Origin: CAZGAQ01 sp964523405
Lineage (GTDB): Bacteria; Planctomycetota; Phycisphaerae; UBA1845; Fen-1342
NCBI GenBank assembly: GCA_964523405.1
Contig: CAZGAQ010000033.1
Span: 1 to 60,393 of the forward strand
Direction of reading: 5' to 3'
DNA: 60,393 nucleotides
Within the stretch, counting starts at the first letter, position 1. Each line of letters starts with the position of its first letter. The translations under genes were made by a program, and so were the position numbers. The notes beneath the pieces are model-generated. The model was not told the origin of the DNA, did no database searches, and was given only the letters and a program-made list of their open reading frames with translations. Positions 40,652 to 48,646 of this stretch are shown here, piece after piece.

Positions 40652-42001
40652 CTACGGCTTGTCCAGCGGCTCCAGGGGCGGGACGCGTGTGGCCGGCGGC
40701 CGCAGGCCGTCATTCACGGCACCCCATACTTCCATGCCCGGCAGCACCACGGTGACGATGGCCGTGTTGTCGGCGAAGTCGGTCCGCGTGATGCGCGCCC
40801 CGCTGATCAGCGCGTCGAGCACCGTACCGATCTCGTCATGCTGCAACGTCAGGTCCTTCACCAGGGTGTTGGCATTCAGCCGCAGCCCGGCGATCTGCTC
40901 GCCCAGTCTGCGCTTGGCATCGATTTCCGCGGCGCGCGCCGCCTTGAGGCGCCCCTGGGGCGTGTCGATGGCGGGGTCCGTGCCCTGGCCGGTCGCGGTG
41001 AGCTGGCCGACGGCCCAGTCCGGCATCGCGCTCGGGGTCCGTTCGACATACTGCCGGAGATAGCGCTCCGGCGGTACGCCCATGCCGGTTTCCTCGAAGT
41101 CCTTCTTCACAACGGTCTTGATGACGTCCGCGAGGTCGTGGCCCTTGGTGTCGTCCGGATCGCCGTTGTAGTAGCGGCTGTGCAGCTCCTTGACCGTCGT
41201 GATGACCTGCTCGGTCGGAATCCGCAGGGTGACTTCCGCGATCAGCTCGTCGCTGTGCAGGTACGTGCGGACTTCCTCGCCCGACGTGTGCAGGCGAGCG
41301 CTCAGGTCGGTGTTGATCTCGTCGCTCTCGGCCACGAAGTCCCGCACCGTGGTGCGCGCCGAGATGCGCAGGCCTTTGAGCCGCTCGGCCAGGCGGCGCA
41401 TGGCATCCACGCGGGCAGCCTGGATGGCCATCATGCGGGCTCGGGGGTCGACCTGTGTCCAGATGTCCGGAAGCGCGGGCTTGGCGGGCGCCGGAACCGG
41501 CGGGGGGCCCAGGAGTTCTTCGCTGCCCGGCGGCAGGTCCGGCGGCAGATCGGCGCGCGGTGCGCCGGAGCCGATCACCTTGATCACGCTCTTGTCGATG
41601 CGCTTGGTCAGGGACTCGAAGTCGCTCGTCTTGATGTCGTCGCCCTTGTAGTACCGGTCATGAGCGGTGCGCAGGGTCTCGACCACCTTCGCGACCGTGA
41701 CTTCCGCCGGTACCTCGCACGTGCCATCCTCGTAATAGGTCGGCTTGCCCAGCCGCACGCCCTTGATGAAGCTGTCGACCTCGGAGCGGATGTCGTCGGA
41801 CTCGGCGACGAAGTCCCGGACGTACGTACGCGCGTTGAGCTGCAGTCCGTAGATGACCTCGGCCAGCTTGCGAATCGCGTCGGCCTCGGCCGCCCGCTTG
41901 GACAGCAGTCTGTTCTTCTCCGCCGACGTATCCTGAGCCCAGCCTGTCGCCAGCCCCAGCGACAGAAGTGCCAGCAGTACAGTGAGTTGCGACCGGCGCA
42001 T
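40652..42001 (-). CDS. Exported protein with three LPP20-like repeats
   Basis: 449 residues. Signal peptide ending near TGWAQ (residue 23); no lipobox Cys. Three homologous units at about 36-110, 192-270 and 355-428 share A-A-x-x-DAxRRLAEx-I-x-GLxLxAxTxVRDFVAESDEI and a strand E-V-x-V. The first two are closest (both with RDFVAESD), the third has diverged (KDLTLQHDEI). This is the LPP20/FlgP-type fold; in Vibrio, FlgP forms the basal disc at the flagellar outer membrane. First gene of the operon that includes the FlgT-like protein. Tripling of the domain in one chain is unusual. Confidence 0.75.
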   Translation of the reverse strand: MRRSQLTVLLALLSLGLATGWAQDTSAEKNRLLSKRAAEADAIRKLAEVIYGLQLNARTYVRDFVAESDDIRSEVDSFIKGVRLGKPTYYEDGTCEVPAEVTVAKVVETLRTAHDRYYKGDDIKTSDFESLTKRIDKSVIKVIGSGAPRADLPPDLPPGSEELLGPPPVPAPAKPALPDIWTQVDPRARMMAIQAARVDAMRRLAERLKGLRISARTTVRDFVAESDEINTDLSARLHTSGEEVRTYLHSDELIAEVTLRIPTEQVITTVKELHSRYYNGDPDDTKGHDLADVIKTVVKKDFEETGMGVPPERYLRQYVERTPSAMPDWAVGQLTATGQGTDPAIDTPQGRLKAARAAEIDAKRRLGEQIAGLRLNANTLVKDLTLQHDEIGTVLDALISGARITRTDFADNTAIVTVVLPGMEVWGAVNDGLRPPATRVPPLEPLDKP

Positions 42002-42215
42002 GGAGAATCCTCGTGTGGGTACCAGTTCCCGTTAGCGGGCCGTTCGCCCGGCGGGATTCATCCCGTATGGACAACCCGGCGCGGCGGGGGTTAGTCGGCT
42101 TCCGCCGAGCCCGTGTAGCATAGCCGATATTGTCGCGCCCCGCACGTCTGCGGGGCCGGCATCAGCGGAGCAACTCAGACTGGCTGCCGCAGGGGGCCCG
42201 TGGCTCCAAGTCGTT

Positions 42216-42243
42216 TTGCCCCCAGCCCATAGCCGGTTATAGT
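42216..42243 (+). promoter_or_regulatory. Promoter of the CAAX-protease operon
   Basis: TTGCCC (42216..42221), 16-base spacer, TATAGT (42238..42243); predicted start about 35 bases before ATG 42284. Confidence 0.45.
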
Positions 42244-42283
42244 GCCCCCGTCGCACGCGGCGTGCGGCCGTGGAAGGACTGGC

Positions 42284-43018
42284 ATGACGGGTGTTGTGCG
42301 GGCCCCCGGGATTGGGCTATCGGGCAGGATTGACCGGTTGGCGGCGTCGCGGCCGGACATCGTGCTGACAGCCCCGCTCATGGCGTACCTGGTCTTGTTG
42401 GGGGTGACGGTCGCGCTCCCGGTTACCTGGCAGCCCGTGACGATCGTGGGGCGCGGCGTGTTGTCGCTGGGGGTGGTGTGGTTGCTGCGGCGCCACTTGC
42501 CGCCTTGGGGGGCACCGCACTGGGGGATTGCGATCGTTGGGGGCGTGGTGGTGGCGTGGGGGTGGATCGTCGGGCAGCAGGTCTGTGACGGGCTGGGGCT
42601 GCCGGGGCGGCTGCCGCTATATCCCGGGGACAAGGTCGTGATCGATCCGCGCGACGTCCTCGGGTCGCACCACCTGTTCTGGGCGACCTGGTGGCTGCGC
42701 ATGCTGGTGGCGGTGATCAGCGTGCCGGTGGTGGAGGAGCTCTTCTGGCGCGGTTTCCTGCTGCGCGCGTTGATTGACTGGCAGCACTTTGAGCGGATTC
42801 CGCTGGGCAAGTTCACCTGGTTTTCTTTCCTCGGCACGGCGTTGATCTCCACCCTGCAGCACCCCGACAATTGGGTCGTCAGCATTCTGTGCTGGCTCGC
42901 GTTCAACGCGGTCTTCTACTGGACCCGGAGCCTCCTGTGCCTTGTGCTGCTGCACGGCATGACGAACCTCGCCTTGTACGTGCTGGTCGTCCGCGTCCGG
43001 GACTGGTCGTTCTGGTGA
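42284..43018 (+). CDS. CAAX prenyl protease-related (CPBP) membrane protein
   Basis: 244 residues; GGAAGG six bases before ATG. About six hydrophobic segments. Family motifs: VVEELFWRGFLLR (EExxxR), a His in LISTLQHPDNW and LHGMTNL near the end, the conserved metal-site residues of CPBP intramembrane proteases. The overall layout matches the CAAX-protease-like protein that often accompanies exosortase/PEP-CTERM systems. Its stop overlaps the start of the next gene (TGATG), so the two are coupled. Confidence 0.85.
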   Translation: MTGVVRAPGIGLSGRIDRLAASRPDIVLTAPLMAYLVLLGVTVALPVTWQPVTIVGRGVLSLGVVWLLRRHLPPWGAPHWGIAIVGGVVVAWGWIVGQQVCDGLGLPGRLPLYPGDKVVIDPRDVLGSHHLFWATWWLRMLVAVISVPVVEELFWRGFLLRALIDWQHFERIPLGKFTWFSFLGTALISTLQHPDNWVVSILCWLAFNAVFYWTRSLLCLVLLHGMTNLALYVLVVRVRDWSFW

Positions 43019-44223
43019 TGCGCACGGGGCGCGGGCCGGCGACGTCGTGGCTCCTGAGGCTGGCCGTGGCAGGGGGGCTAGCGGCGCTGCCCTGCCCGGC
43101 ACAGACATCTCGTGCGCCGGCCGCACAGCCCGCGACCCGGCCGGTCCGCCTCGTCACCCCGCAGGAGGAATCGCTCTGGCAGAGCATCATGGTGCTGCGC
43201 GGATCCGCCCCGGCTGCGCCGCCCCACGCGGACTGGTTCCGGGTGGCACAGCAGCGCCGCACCGTACTGCGTGGGCAGTTGCAGCTCTATCTGACGCTTT
43301 ATCCCGGTGGCGCGTATCGCGACGAAGCCGTGCGGATCGAGCTGCAGACGCTCTTCGAACTGGCGACGCTGGAGCACGGCGATTTCGCGCCGCTCTGCCA
43401 GCGCGTGCAGGCGCTGCTGGCCGCTCCGCCCAGCCCGGACGCGGAGCAGGAGGCGGCTTTCTGGGAGATCACCTGCCGGCGGGTGGCACAGGTGCGGGCC
43501 CGCAGCGCGGCGACGCAGCCGACTTCCGCCGCCAGCCAGCCGGAGGCCGACCCGCTGGCCGTTGACGATGCGGAGACGTTGGCCGCCTTTGCCGAGTTTT
43601 TGCGCCGCTATCCGCAGAGCCGCTATGCGCCGCGCCTGGCGACGCGTCTGTACGAGGCGGCCGCCGCGCGGGGAGAGCGTGGCGCCATGCTGGCCGCCGT
43701 GGAGCATCTGGGGACGCACTTCCCCAGCCACGCTGCGACGCGGGCGCTGCTGGCGGCGTGGAACCGCGTCGAGACGATCGGCAAGCCGTTCTGGCTAGCC
43801 TTCAAGACATCCGACGGACGCAGCATCGACACGCGCGCCTGGTCCGGGCAGCCCGTGCTGATCGTGGTCTGGGCCAGCTTCGACGCGTCGGCCTGCCAGC
43901 GGGTCCGAGAGGTCGAGGCGTTTCGCCGCGCGCACCCGGCGCTGCGTGTTGTCGGCGTCAACCTGGACGACGATGCGGAGCACCTGGAGGCGGCCACCAA
44001 GCGGCTCGGGGTGGATTGGCCGCAGTTCAACGACGGGCTGGGGTGGGGCAATGAGTTCGCGCGGACTTGGGGGGTGCGAGCGCTGCCGTTGGTGCTGGTG
44101 CTCGATCAGGCGGGGCGGTTGGTGGGGGCGACGGCGGAGGGGCAGTGGGTGGACTGGAGCGCGGCGCTGCTGAGTGGGGCGGCGGAGGGACCGGCGACGC
44201 GTCCGGCGGGGGGTCGGGATTGA
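43018..44223 (+). CDS. TlpA-like thioredoxin-fold protein without CxxC
   Basis: 401 residues, start coupled to the CAAX-protease stop. Signal peptide (LLRLAVAGGLAALPCPA), then a helical TPR-like region (about 50-250: QQRRTVLRGQLQLYLTLYPG; AAFAEFLRRYPQSRYAPRLA). The C-terminal thioredoxin-like domain (255-390) has FKTSDGRSIDTRAWSGQPVL, VVWASFDASACQRVREVEAF and RTWGVRALPLVLVLDQAGRL. In TlpA/ResA the WASWCxPC motif carries the redox pair; here only one Cys remains, so classical disulfide exchange is unlikely. Periplasmic; role unknown. Confidence 0.8.
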   Translation: MRTGRGPATSWLLRLAVAGGLAALPCPAQTSRAPAAQPATRPVRLVTPQEESLWQSIMVLRGSAPAAPPHADWFRVAQQRRTVLRGQLQLYLTLYPGGAYRDEAVRIELQTLFELATLEHGDFAPLCQRVQALLAAPPSPDAEQEAAFWEITCRRVAQVRARSAATQPTSAASQPEADPLAVDDAETLAAFAEFLRRYPQSRYAPRLATRLYEAAAARGERGAMLAAVEHLGTHFPSHAATRALLAAWNRVETIGKPFWLAFKTSDGRSIDTRAWSGQPVLIVVWASFDASACQRVREVEAFRRAHPALRVVGVNLDDDAEHLEAATKRLGVDWPQFNDGLGWGNEFARTWGVRALPLVLVLDQAGRLVGATAEGQWVDWSAALLSGAAEGPATRPAGGRD

Positions 44224-44337
44224 CGGGCCGAGCGGTGGCGGAGCCGGGGTGAGGCGGTAGAATGGTGCCGCGTCCCGGACGGCTGTGGGTCTGCCGGTTG
44301 CCCGGGCAGGATTTGTATTGATTTTCGGAGGTAGCCA

Positions 44338-46260
44338 GTGAAACCGCCCATCCTCGTCGGCATCGGGATCGCTGTGATCATTATCGCCGCGGGCGTGCTC
44401 GCGCCGCTTTTTGTCGACAGCAATCGGAAGACGGCGCAGCAGGCCCAGGAACAGGCCGAGCTGGCGCGACGGGAACTGGCGCGGGTGGCGGTTCAGGCGC
44501 CGGGGCTGGCGGCGCAGGCCGACGTGGAAGGCCTCAAGGCGGCCAATCTCGAGCCCTATGTTGAGAAGGCCGGCGAGGATCTCAAAAAGCTCGCGGGCGA
44601 AGCGCGGGCGGCCAAACAGCGGGCCGAGGCGGCGGGCGTGGCGCTGCCGGATATTCCGGCGCCGAGCGCGAGCGCGGCGGGGGTGAAGAAGGCGGTCGCG
44701 GATTTCCAGGCGGCGATCAAAGACAACGATGCGCTGCTGATGACGGCGATCAAGGATGCAGGCGAGGCGCTGCAGCTCAACAACAACGCGCTGGGCGTAG
44801 CGCAGGTGCTGGGGATGGGGCACTACGTCCGGGCAGCCCAGTTGCTCACGGAGGCGGAGCGGCTGCGGAACGAGCAGTACGCCAGGCAGGCGGAGCTGAT
44901 GAAGCTGGCGCTGGAATGGAAGGACGCACGCGGGCGTGCCGACCACTACCGCGGGATGGATGTCAACCCGATCCTGACCGGTCTGCAGGCCGATCTGAAG
45001 GAACTCGCGGCCGCGTTCGAGGACGCCAAGACCAAGCTCGCCAAGCTCACCGAGGAGGTAGCGCAGCGCGAGCAGGCCCTGGCCCGTGTACAGCAGGAAA
45101 TGGCTGCCGCGCGGGATGCGCTGCTGCAGCTGGAGGCCGGTGGTTTCGCGGCCGGCGACGATGTCGCCTTTGCGGCGTACCGGCAGCGGTATACGGACCT
45201 GACGGGGCAACTGGAGCAGTTGCAGCAGCAGGAGCAGGAGCTGCGGTACGGCGGGCGGCGCGGGGCGGAACTGGTCGGCGTCGATCCGGGCTCCGCGGAA
45301 ATCCGCGGGGGCGAAGCGGTGACCGGTCTGGAGGAGCTGCAGCGCCGGCTGGCGGTCGCCCAGGATCGCCGCGACCGGCTCAGTCGGGCGAATGTCTCGC
45401 TGGATGAGCAGATCAAGTTTGTGACCGAGAGTGGCAAGCAATCGCAGGGCGAGGCGCAGCGCTACGAGGCGCGGCTGGCGGAATACGAGACGCAACAGGT
45501 CAAGCTGCTGGAGGAGGTGAACAACCTTGCGAAGGCGGCCATGGCCAAAGAGACCGACGCGCTGAAGTCGGCCGAGAATGCGTCGCGGGCGTTTGGTCAG
45601 TCGCAGGCGGCGGCGTCGGCATACGTCCGTGCGGCGCGCGAGGCCAGCCAGCGGGACACGACGCGGCAGAATCAGCGGCTCAACGCGGTGCTGCGCGATC
45701 CGTATCTCGAGCAGTTCGGGCAGAGTGCGGAGGCCGCGTCGCGCGTGCTCGAAGGCCGCATCCATGCGTTGCGCATCGAGGGGCAGCAGAGCCTGATGAA
45801 CGACCTGCGGATGTTCGGCGAGATCAAGCCGGGCGGGACGTTTGAGTTCTCGGGGTCGGAAGAGGCCATCAAGAACGCGACGACGGCCGGGCTGGCGACG
45901 TTGGAGAAGGCCCGCGGGATTTACGAGCGGCTGGCCGCGGCGAGCCAGGCGCCGGCCAACAACACGGCCTGGGTGCCACAGGCGGCGCTGGCGGCCGTGC
46001 AGCATTTGACAGCGCGGCTGGACCCGAGCCAGGCGGCGAAGTTGCGGGGCGACGCGCTGGCGTCGATCAGCAAGGCCGTCGACAAGCGCGAACGGAATCC
46101 ATACCTGGCGACGTTTGTGCAGTTCCGTGACCACCTGGCCGGGCCGAGCGACACGAAGAAGCCTGAGGGCGACGATCTGTTCGGTGGTCCGGACGAGAAG
46201 AAGCCGGACGAGAAGAAGGACGACAAAGCGGGCGACAAGAAGGACGAGAAGAAGCCGTAG
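44338..46260 (+). CDS. Membrane-anchored coiled-coil protein
   Basis: 640 residues with a GTG start preceded by GGAGG. One N-terminal transmembrane helix (LVGIGIAVIIIAAGVLAPLF, about 6-25), then almost entirely helical sequence with heptad spacing (ELARRELARVAVQAPGLAAQ; LKELAAAFEDAKTKLAKLTE; GLEELQRRLAVAQDRRDRLS). A short strand-containing insert (FGEIKPGGTFEFSGSEEAI, about 495-513) is followed by a Lys/Asp-rich tail (DEKKPDEKKDDKAGDKKDEK). It probably forms a long rod in the periplasm or cytoplasm. No family recognised. Separate transcription unit or tail of the operon starting at 42284. Confidence 0.75.
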   Translation: MKPPILVGIGIAVIIIAAGVLAPLFVDSNRKTAQQAQEQAELARRELARVAVQAPGLAAQADVEGLKAANLEPYVEKAGEDLKKLAGEARAAKQRAEAAGVALPDIPAPSASAAGVKKAVADFQAAIKDNDALLMTAIKDAGEALQLNNNALGVAQVLGMGHYVRAAQLLTEAERLRNEQYARQAELMKLALEWKDARGRADHYRGMDVNPILTGLQADLKELAAAFEDAKTKLAKLTEEVAQREQALARVQQEMAAARDALLQLEAGGFAAGDDVAFAAYRQRYTDLTGQLEQLQQQEQELRYGGRRGAELVGVDPGSAEIRGGEAVTGLEELQRRLAVAQDRRDRLSRANVSLDEQIKFVTESGKQSQGEAQRYEARLAEYETQQVKLLEEVNNLAKAAMAKETDALKSAENASRAFGQSQAAASAYVRAAREASQRDTTRQNQRLNAVLRDPYLEQFGQSAEAASRVLEGRIHALRIEGQQSLMNDLRMFGEIKPGGTFEFSGSEEAIKNATTAGLATLEKARGIYERLAAASQAPANNTAWVPQAALAAVQHLTARLDPSQAAKLRGDALASISKAVDKRERNPYLATFVQFRDHLAGPSDTKKPEGDDLFGGPDEKKPDEKKDDKAGDKKDEKKP

Positions 46261-46673
46261 GCTTACGAGCGGGGAACGCGGCATACTGGCGCCGCGCTCG
46301 TTCGCTTGGCAATGGTGCACTCGACAATCGTGCAGTACCTCTCCGTGTGCCACGGCTCCTCGAGCAGCAGGGACTGGGGGCGCGAGCCAGCGCTGGCGCA
46401 GCAACAACCTCTCCTGCGCTTCTTCAGAAACGCGTCGCCGCGGCCGGATCGCGGGGGCCGCGAGTGGAGTCAGGGTATTTTTGTCTGCGCGACTGGGATT
46501 GCAGCGCGAGTTCCCGCCCCCGGCGTGCTAGAGCGGTTTCACTTTGGGTGCGGCGCTCCGGCACCGACATTTGTCGTCAGGCACGGAGGCCTGATGCTAC
46601 CCGGCAACACACCATTTTTGAAACCGCTCTAGTGTTTCGACCGCGGGGGCCGACGCTGCCTCCTGGCGGAGGC
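46261..46673. other. Intergenic region with MITE-like element
   Basis: 413 bases between convergent genes. The right half is the 105-bp element at 46528..46632. The left half has no gene or recognised signal. Confidence 0.5.
46528..46632. mobile_element. MITE-like element with 14-bp terminal inverted repeats
   Basis: CTAGAGCGGTTTCA (46528..46541) and TGAAACCGCTCTAG (46619..46632) are perfect inverted ends of a 105-bp segment. Inside lies GTCAGGCACGGAGGCCTGATGC, split as GTCAGGC (46575..46581) and a complementary right arm, the hairpin also seen near 2749 and 16304. No coding capacity. No clear target-site duplication, although CTAG is itself palindromic and could mask one. Confidence 0.55.
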
Positions 46674-48125
46674 TCAGCCCGCCGTCGGGGCGCTGGACCA
46701 CAGGTGCATGCGGAATGATTCGAGGATCTTCTCCATCCGCGGGGAGGAGCGCGGCCGCAGGCCGAAGCGCTGCTCGTCGACCGGGACCTGGTACTTGGCC
46801 ATGCGCTTCCAGCCGCGGTTCATGCCGAGCACGAACAGGGCCGTGGTCAGCGAGCGCGTGCGATACAGCGTGCGCAGAGCCCGCTTGACGACCCAGTTCT
46901 GCTTGGCGGCCGCGTAGCGCAGCTCGTAGATCGCCTCGTCGAGCTCGGCGGCGGTCATCTTCGCGGGGCGGTAGACGGTCTCGGTGAACGTGTAGCGCTC
47001 CCAGTCTTCGGGGTAGCTCATCGCCAGCAGCCGGCCGTCTTCCTTGAAGCGGTCGTACATCTTCGTGCCGGGCAGGGGCGTGAGGTTCGTGATCTGGATG
47101 ATGTCGACGCCGAGCTTGACGGCCTGGACGGCGGTCTCGGCGACGGTCTCGGGCGTGTCCTCGTCGGAGCCGATGATGAAGCCGCCGAAGACGGAGATGC
47201 CGGCGCGGTGGAAGCCGTTGACCAGCGTCTGGTAGCGCTCGAGGTTGTTCCGGTTGATCCCCTTGTGGTACTGCTTGAGGGCCTGCGGATTGAACGTCTC
47301 GAAGCCGATCAGCATGCCGCGGCAGCCGGCCTTGTACGCCAGCGCCAGCCCCTCCGGGTCGTCGCCCATGTTGATCGTCGTCTGGCTGAACCAGAGCCGC
47401 TTGCGGCCGCTCTTGATGATCTCCCGCAGCAGTTCCTTGGCCCAGGCGGCGTGCTTAGGACCCACGCCGAAGAAGTTGTCGTCCACCACGAAGATGAAGT
47501 CTTTGGTTGTGGCGTTCCACTCGTCCACGATGTCCGCGATGCGGCGGCGCCGGATGTTCGGGCCGTTGAAGCGCGTCACCGAGCAGTACTCGCAGCCGAC
47601 CGGGCAGCCGCGCGAGGTCTGCAGGGCGGCCACGTCGTATTGGCCGTTAACCGGCTGGACGGTCTGGCGGCCGCGGCCCAGGCCGGCGGTCTCGAGGTCT
47701 GAGAGCGTGCCCTGGTAGCGGCTTTGCAGGCGGCCGGCGGTGGCGTCGTTGATGATCTGCGGCCAGATTTCGTCGCACTCGCCAACGGCGATCGAGTCAA
47801 AGTACCGGGCGGCTTCGTCCGGGCAGGCGGAAGCGTGCGGTCCGCCCATGATCGTGGGTAGGCCGCGCTGGCGGCACATGGTCGCGATTTCGTAGGCCCG
47901 CGTGGCGCCGCTGGTGTAGCCGGTCACGCCGACGAGGTCATAGCGTTCGCGCGTCAGGTTGGCCTCGGTGGCCTGGGGCCCGAAGACTTCGTCGTAGATA
48001 TCGACCTGGTGGCCGGCGGGGACCAGTTCCGCCAGGACCTGCAGGCCGAGTTGGGGCAGAAAGCTGCCGATGGTGTGGTAGCCCTGCGAACGGCGGGTGA
48101 TTGGGTTAACGAGTGCAATCCGCAA
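46674..48125 (-). CDS. B12-binding radical SAM enzyme
   Basis: 483 residues. The N-terminal cobalamin-binding Rossmann domain (about 1-130: IALVNPITRRSQGY, VGVTGYTSGATRAYEIA, TIMGGPHASACPDEAARYF) lacks the DxHxxG motif, as usual in this class. The radical SAM barrel (165-365) has the cluster motif Cys174-x3-Cys178-x2-Cys181 (RGCPVGCEYCSV), then FIFVVDDNFFGV, GMLIGFETFNPQAL and FGGFIIGSDEDTPE. The C-terminal 110 residues are helical. Class B methylases such as those of hopanoid or bacteriochlorophyll synthesis share this layout. The substrate cannot be assigned. Confidence 0.9.
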   Translation of the reverse strand: MRIALVNPITRRSQGYHTIGSFLPQLGLQVLAELVPAGHQVDIYDEVFGPQATEANLTRERYDLVGVTGYTSGATRAYEIATMCRQRGLPTIMGGPHASACPDEAARYFDSIAVGECDEIWPQIINDATAGRLQSRYQGTLSDLETAGLGRGRQTVQPVNGQYDVAALQTSRGCPVGCEYCSVTRFNGPNIRRRRIADIVDEWNATTKDFIFVVDDNFFGVGPKHAAWAKELLREIIKSGRKRLWFSQTTINMGDDPEGLALAYKAGCRGMLIGFETFNPQALKQYHKGINRNNLERYQTLVNGFHRAGISVFGGFIIGSDEDTPETVAETAVQAVKLGVDIIQITNLTPLPGTKMYDRFKEDGRLLAMSYPEDWERYTFTETVYRPAKMTAAELDEAIYELRYAAAKQNWVVKRALRTLYRTRSLTTALFVLGMNRGWKRMAKYQVPVDEQRFGLRPRSSPRMEKILESFRMHLWSSAPTAG

Positions 48126-48272
48126 ATCGTGTCCTCGCAGCGGGTGGCGTCGGTACGCAGCGACCCGCGGGTCAGTCGGGTTACGCGTGGCCGGGCGCAG
48201 CGGGCCTCGCGCGATCAGGATCAGAATCTCTGCGCCGTACGTGGATTGTAGGACGCCCGCCGCCGTCCGGCA

Positions 48273-48476
48273 TTACTGCAGGGCCTTCACGTTGACAGCC
48301 TTGAGGCCTTTGTCGCTGTTCTGCACATCAAACTGCACGCGCTCGCCTTCTTTCAACGTTTTGTGCCCTTCGCCGACGATGGCCGTATGGTGCACGAACA
48401 CGTCCTTGCCATCATCGGCCGTGATGAAGCCAAAGCCCTTCGTGTCATTGAACCACTTCACGGTGCCTTCGGTCAT
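48273..48476 (-). CDS. Cold shock domain protein
   Basis: 67 residues, the typical Csp size; GAGGTGA precedes ATG 48476. RNP1 KGFGFITAD (13-21) and RNP2 DVFVHHTAI (25-33) are present. It is a small OB-fold RNA/ssDNA-binding protein that melts mRNA structure. GTVKWFNDTKGFGFI is canonical. Monocistronic. Confidence 0.95.
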   Translation of the reverse strand: MTEGTVKWFNDTKGFGFITADDGKDVFVHHTAIVGEGHKTLKEGERVQFDVQNSDKGLKAVNVKALQ

Positions 48477-48646
48477 AGCGCAGTCACCTCGGCCGCAATG
48501 CCGTCCTGTCCCGGCCGGGGCCTCGTCCGCGGCTTGGCGTACCGCGGGCGCCCGGTCGCGAGGACTCCGCCCAGTATCCCCCCGGCCGCGCCCGCCGTCA
48601 AAGAAAACCCCGTGCGGAACGGAAAAAAGAGGTCCTGCCGCCAGGG

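Noticed and set aside
43795..46407. 870-residue minus-strand frame opposite the coiled-coil protein
   Set aside because: Arg/Leu/His-rich shadow with no start signal; the plus strand has GGAGG plus GTG and a transmembrane start.
46528..46632. Insertion sequence remnant with coding potential
   Set aside because: Only 105 bp and no transposase-like frame, so it is listed as a MITE-like element rather than an IS.
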